Below are positions 61,901 through 64,000 of a stretch of 64,000 nt of DNA, piece by piece. The position numbers and the translations under genes were made by a program. The notes below the pieces were generated by a model. It searched no databases, was not told the origin of the DNA, and saw only the letters and a list, made by a program, of their open reading frames with translations. The DNA comes from Leeuwenhoekiella sp. MAR_2009_132 (GTDB lineage: Bacteria > Bacteroidota > Bacteroidia > Flavobacteriales > Flavobacteriaceae), in contig NZ_JHZY01000004.1 in the NCBI RefSeq assembly GCF_000687915.1, positions 69,501-133,500 on the forward strand, written 5' to 3'. The stretch's first letter is position 1. Each line of letters starts with the position of its first letter.

Positions 61901-62295
61901 TTTAAAAATTCTGCTAATAGCGGGCCTTTATCTGTTACTTCAAGATAAGGTAGTAACTCTTTCTTTAAGGATTCTGAATATTGAAACGGAAAATCTTCGA
62001 CAGATTCTTCAACAAAAAAATCAAACGGATTAATCGTTTTTAAATCAGCCAAAATTTCAACTTCTATTGATAATTCATCTGTTTTTTCAGGAAAAACAAC
62101 TCGTGCCAAATAGTTTCCAAAGGGATCCTGCTGCCAGTTAAAAAAATGATTTTCAGGCTTTATTTTTAAAGAATATGCTTCTATAGGTGTTCTGCTATGA
62201 GGTGCAGGTCGTAATCTAAATATGTGCGGTGATAGCGCTATACGCTTGTCATATTTATATTTGGTTTTATGAGAAATAACGACTTTTAACGCCAT
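58942..62295 (-). CDS. Transglutaminase-DUF2126 fusion protein
   Basis: 1117 residues. Residues 1-300: transglutaminase with [20 protein letters not shown] (Cys), [20 protein letters not shown] (His). Residues about 310-1090: DUF2126 with [35 protein letters not shown] and [20 protein letters not shown]. The DUF2126 domain resembles glutamine-synthetase/gamma-glutamyl-ligase folds. First gene of the operon. Standard arrangement in many proteobacteria and Bacteroidota. Confidence 0.92.
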   Translation of the reverse strand: [1117 protein letters not shown]

Positions 62296-62547
62296 ACACA
62301 GCTGTTTTTATAAATTATAATATACCTTCCTATATAAACTAATCTGTACTAAATATAGCACACCCTGTAGTTAATTGAGCAGGATGTGATAAAAAGTATA
62401 ATTCTAAAATCAATTTTTAGCGAATTGATAAAAAACGACTTACAGACTTTATAATAAACAATTTTATAAGCTGAAATCTTAAAAAACCGCTTTGTTTTAA
62501 GTCTTACAACAATCGGGAATGCTCTCGCAAGATTGAAGTTATTAATT

Positions 62548-63564
62548 CTATTTTTTTAAAAATTCAATAAACCTCTTGTGCATTTCGGTTGTATAATCGT
62601 AATGCGTAACGATGCGTAATTTACCTTTACCTAAGGCACTTATATAAATCTGGGCAGCTTTTAGTTTTTCAATAAATTGTAATTCGTCAACTTCTGCTTT
62701 TAAGTTAAAAATCAAAATATTTGTTTCTACCGGCTCTACGTGAGCCACATCTGGATGCTGCATTAATGCTACAGAAAGCTCCTGAGCTTTTTTATGATCT
62801 TCATCCATACGTTGCCAATTATGCTCTAAAGCATAAAGACCGGCAGCAGCTGCAAAACCTACCTGCCGCATACCACCTCCTAACACTTTACGCACGCGCA
62901 TTGCCTTGTCCATATATTTTTGTTTACCTACCAGAACAGATCCCATAGGTGCTCCCAGACCTTTTGATAAACAAACAGAAATTGTGTCAAACGCAGCACC
63001 ATAATCTTTAGGAGACTCATCGGTTACGACAAGGGCATTCCATAAACGGGCTCCATCAAGATGCAGGCCTAGACCATGGTCATCGCACACTTTACGTATT
63101 TTTAGTATTTCTCTAAAATCATAACAGGCGCCACCTCCCATATTTGTAGTATTCTCAAGACATACGAGTGAAGTTAACGGACTATGATAAAAATCTGGCG
63201 GATTTATACTTTCTTCAACCTGATCTGCAGTAATCATTCCTCTATGACCATCTAGTAATCTACACGATACCCCGCTGTTAAAAGAAACACCACCGCCTTC
63301 ATAATTGTAAACGTGTGCATATTTATCTGCGATAAGCTGTTCACCCGGCTGCGTATGTATTTTAATCGCTGCCTGGTTCGTCATACTTCCGGTAGGGAAA
63401 TACAGGGCACTATCCATCCCAAAAAGCTCTGCTATATGAGCTTCAAGTTTATTTACACTAGGATCTTCTTTATATACATCATCACCTACTTCTGCATGCA
63501 TCATAGCCTCCAGCATACCTTGCGAAGGTTTAGTTAAGGTGTCGCTACGCAAATCTATTCTCAT
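62548..63564 (-). CDS. ltaE: Low-specificity L-threonine aldolase
   Basis: 338 residues of the PLP fold type I. MRIDLRSDTLTKPSQGMLEA at the N-terminus and GDDVYKEDPSVNKLE are the family signature; the PLP lysine is in TISVCLSKGLGAPMGSVLVG; LGLHLDGARLWNA binds the cofactor. It splits threonine/allo-threonine to glycine and acetaldehyde. The space 62,296-62,547 holds no gene. Confidence 0.94.
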   Translation of the reverse strand: MRIDLRSDTLTKPSQGMLEAMMHAEVGDDVYKEDPSVNKLEAHIAELFGMDSALYFPTGSMTNQAAIKIHTQPGEQLIADKYAHVYNYEGGGVSFNSGVSCRLLDGHRGMITADQVEESINPPDFYHSPLTSLVCLENTTNMGGGACYDFREILKIRKVCDDHGLGLHLDGARLWNALVVTDESPKDYGAAFDTISVCLSKGLGAPMGSVLVGKQKYMDKAMRVRKVLGGGMRQVGFAAAAGLYALEHNWQRMDEDHKKAQELSVALMQHPDVAHVEPVETNILIFNLKAEVDELQFIEKLKAAQIYISALGKGKLRIVTHYDYTTEMHKRFIEFLKK

Positions 63565-63593
63565 TGTATTCTTATTTAGGTTGTCTAATCTGT

Positions 63594-64000
63594 TTATCTA
63601 AGATGCTCACCACCGTCTACGGGAATTACAGCTCCATTAATCCAGTTTGCTTCTGGTTTAATTAATAAGTAAACTACATTGGCTACATCTTCAGGGGTTG
63701 TTAATCGCTTTTGAGGATTGCGGGCAAGCGCTTGTTCTATTAAAATTTCACTTCCGGGAATTAATTGTAAACTTTCGGTGTTTGTAACACCTGCCTGTAT
63801 GCAATTTGCGGTGATTTGTAAGGGTGCAAATTCATAAGCCAAACTGCGCACAATAGCCTCTAAAGCCGCTTTAGCCATAGAGACTGCGGCGTAATTAGGT
63901 AGCGGTTTTGTACTTCCCTCACTTGTAAATGTAAGTATTGATGCATTTTTTTCAAAGAGGTTTGCTTTCGCGAAAGCATTTGCCCAGTCGTATAAGCTCA
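63594..64000 (-). CDS. Short-chain dehydrogenase, enoyl-ACP reductase-like (5' end outside window)
   Basis: The frame is open to the right edge. It reads SLYDWANAFAKANLFEKNAS, ILTFTSEGSTKPLPNYAAVS and MAKAALEAIVRSLAYEFAPL. Tyr and Lys are six residues apart (Y-A-A-V-S-M-A-K), the spacing of FabI-type enoyl-ACP reductases rather than the usual Y-x-x-x-K. It ends VIPVDGGEHLR, the common SDR end. Whether it is the main FabI or a paralogue cannot be told. Confidence 0.8.
   Translation of the reverse strand, partial: SLYDWANAFAKANLFEKNASILTFTSEGSTKPLPNYAAVSMAKAALEAIVRSLAYEFAPLQITANCIQAGVTNTESLQLIPGSEILIEQALARNPQKRLTTPEDVANVVYLLIKPEANWINGAVIPVDGGEHLR

Overview
The window (about 64 kb, AT-rich) comes from a marine-type member of the Bacteroidota, most likely Flavobacteriaceae. 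Support: SusC/SusD pair, Bacteroidota phage families (DUF3127), a mobilisation module and tyrosine integrase of Bacteroidota type, a Nudix-family sugar regulator beside xylAB, and few Shine-Dalgarno sequences. I do not name a species.

Region 1, 1 to about 21.2 kb: the right part of a temperate prophage. Late genes (portal, large and small terminase, small head genes) lie at 1-7.7 kb. A bidirectional-looking terminator at 7.7 kb separates them from early genes at 8.1-19.8 kb: a DnaA-domain-IV protein with a DnaC-like ATPase, an adenine methyltransferase, YqaJ exonuclease, NinB, DUF1351, YopX and several HNH or GIY-YIG endonucleases. All run on the minus strand. A divergent CI-like repressor with a following lipoprotein gene faces them across an operator region.

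Region 2, 21,228-48,192: an integrative mobilizable element bounded by 44-bp direct copies of the 3' half of a tRNA-Met(CAT) gene. A tyrosine integrase sits at the right end and excisionase, primase-helicase, primase, MobC and relaxase at the left. Its cargo holds the most interesting system of the window. A susC-susD operon with two secreted EEP-family phosphodiesterases (26.6-33.3 kb) faces a convergent two-gene operon (33.9-35.8 kb). That operon encodes an ECF sigma factor with an extra C-terminal helix-turn-helix and, one base later, a Cas12f/TnpB-like protein that has lost its RuvC catalytic residues and its whole C-terminal zinc-ribbon part. Between the two operons lie four tandem copies of a three-hairpin RNA-like repeat, each followed by a different sequence; a fifth, diverged copy lies upstream of susC. 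This is the architecture expected for an RNA-guided transcription activator (nuclease-dead Cas12f plus sigma factor plus guide RNAs) controlling nutrient uptake genes. The remaining cargo (36-46 kb) is a defence-like collection: membrane proteins, an AAA ATPase with partner, a PD-(D/E)XK-like protein, an exonuclease-like membrane protein, an IS30 remnant and a decayed DUF4468 gene.

Region 3, 48.2-49.2 kb: a tandem triplication of about 362 bp, each unit holding a tRNA 3' fragment, a terminator hairpin and a small GIY-YIG gene (the middle one frameshifted).

Region 4, 49.4-64 kb: ordinary chromosome. It holds an MscS channel, a Nudix-type regulator divergent from xylB-xylA, an acetyltransferase, the transglutaminase/DUF2126 - circularly permuted ATP-grasp/alpha-E - transglutaminase operon, threonine aldolase and a partial short-chain dehydrogenase.
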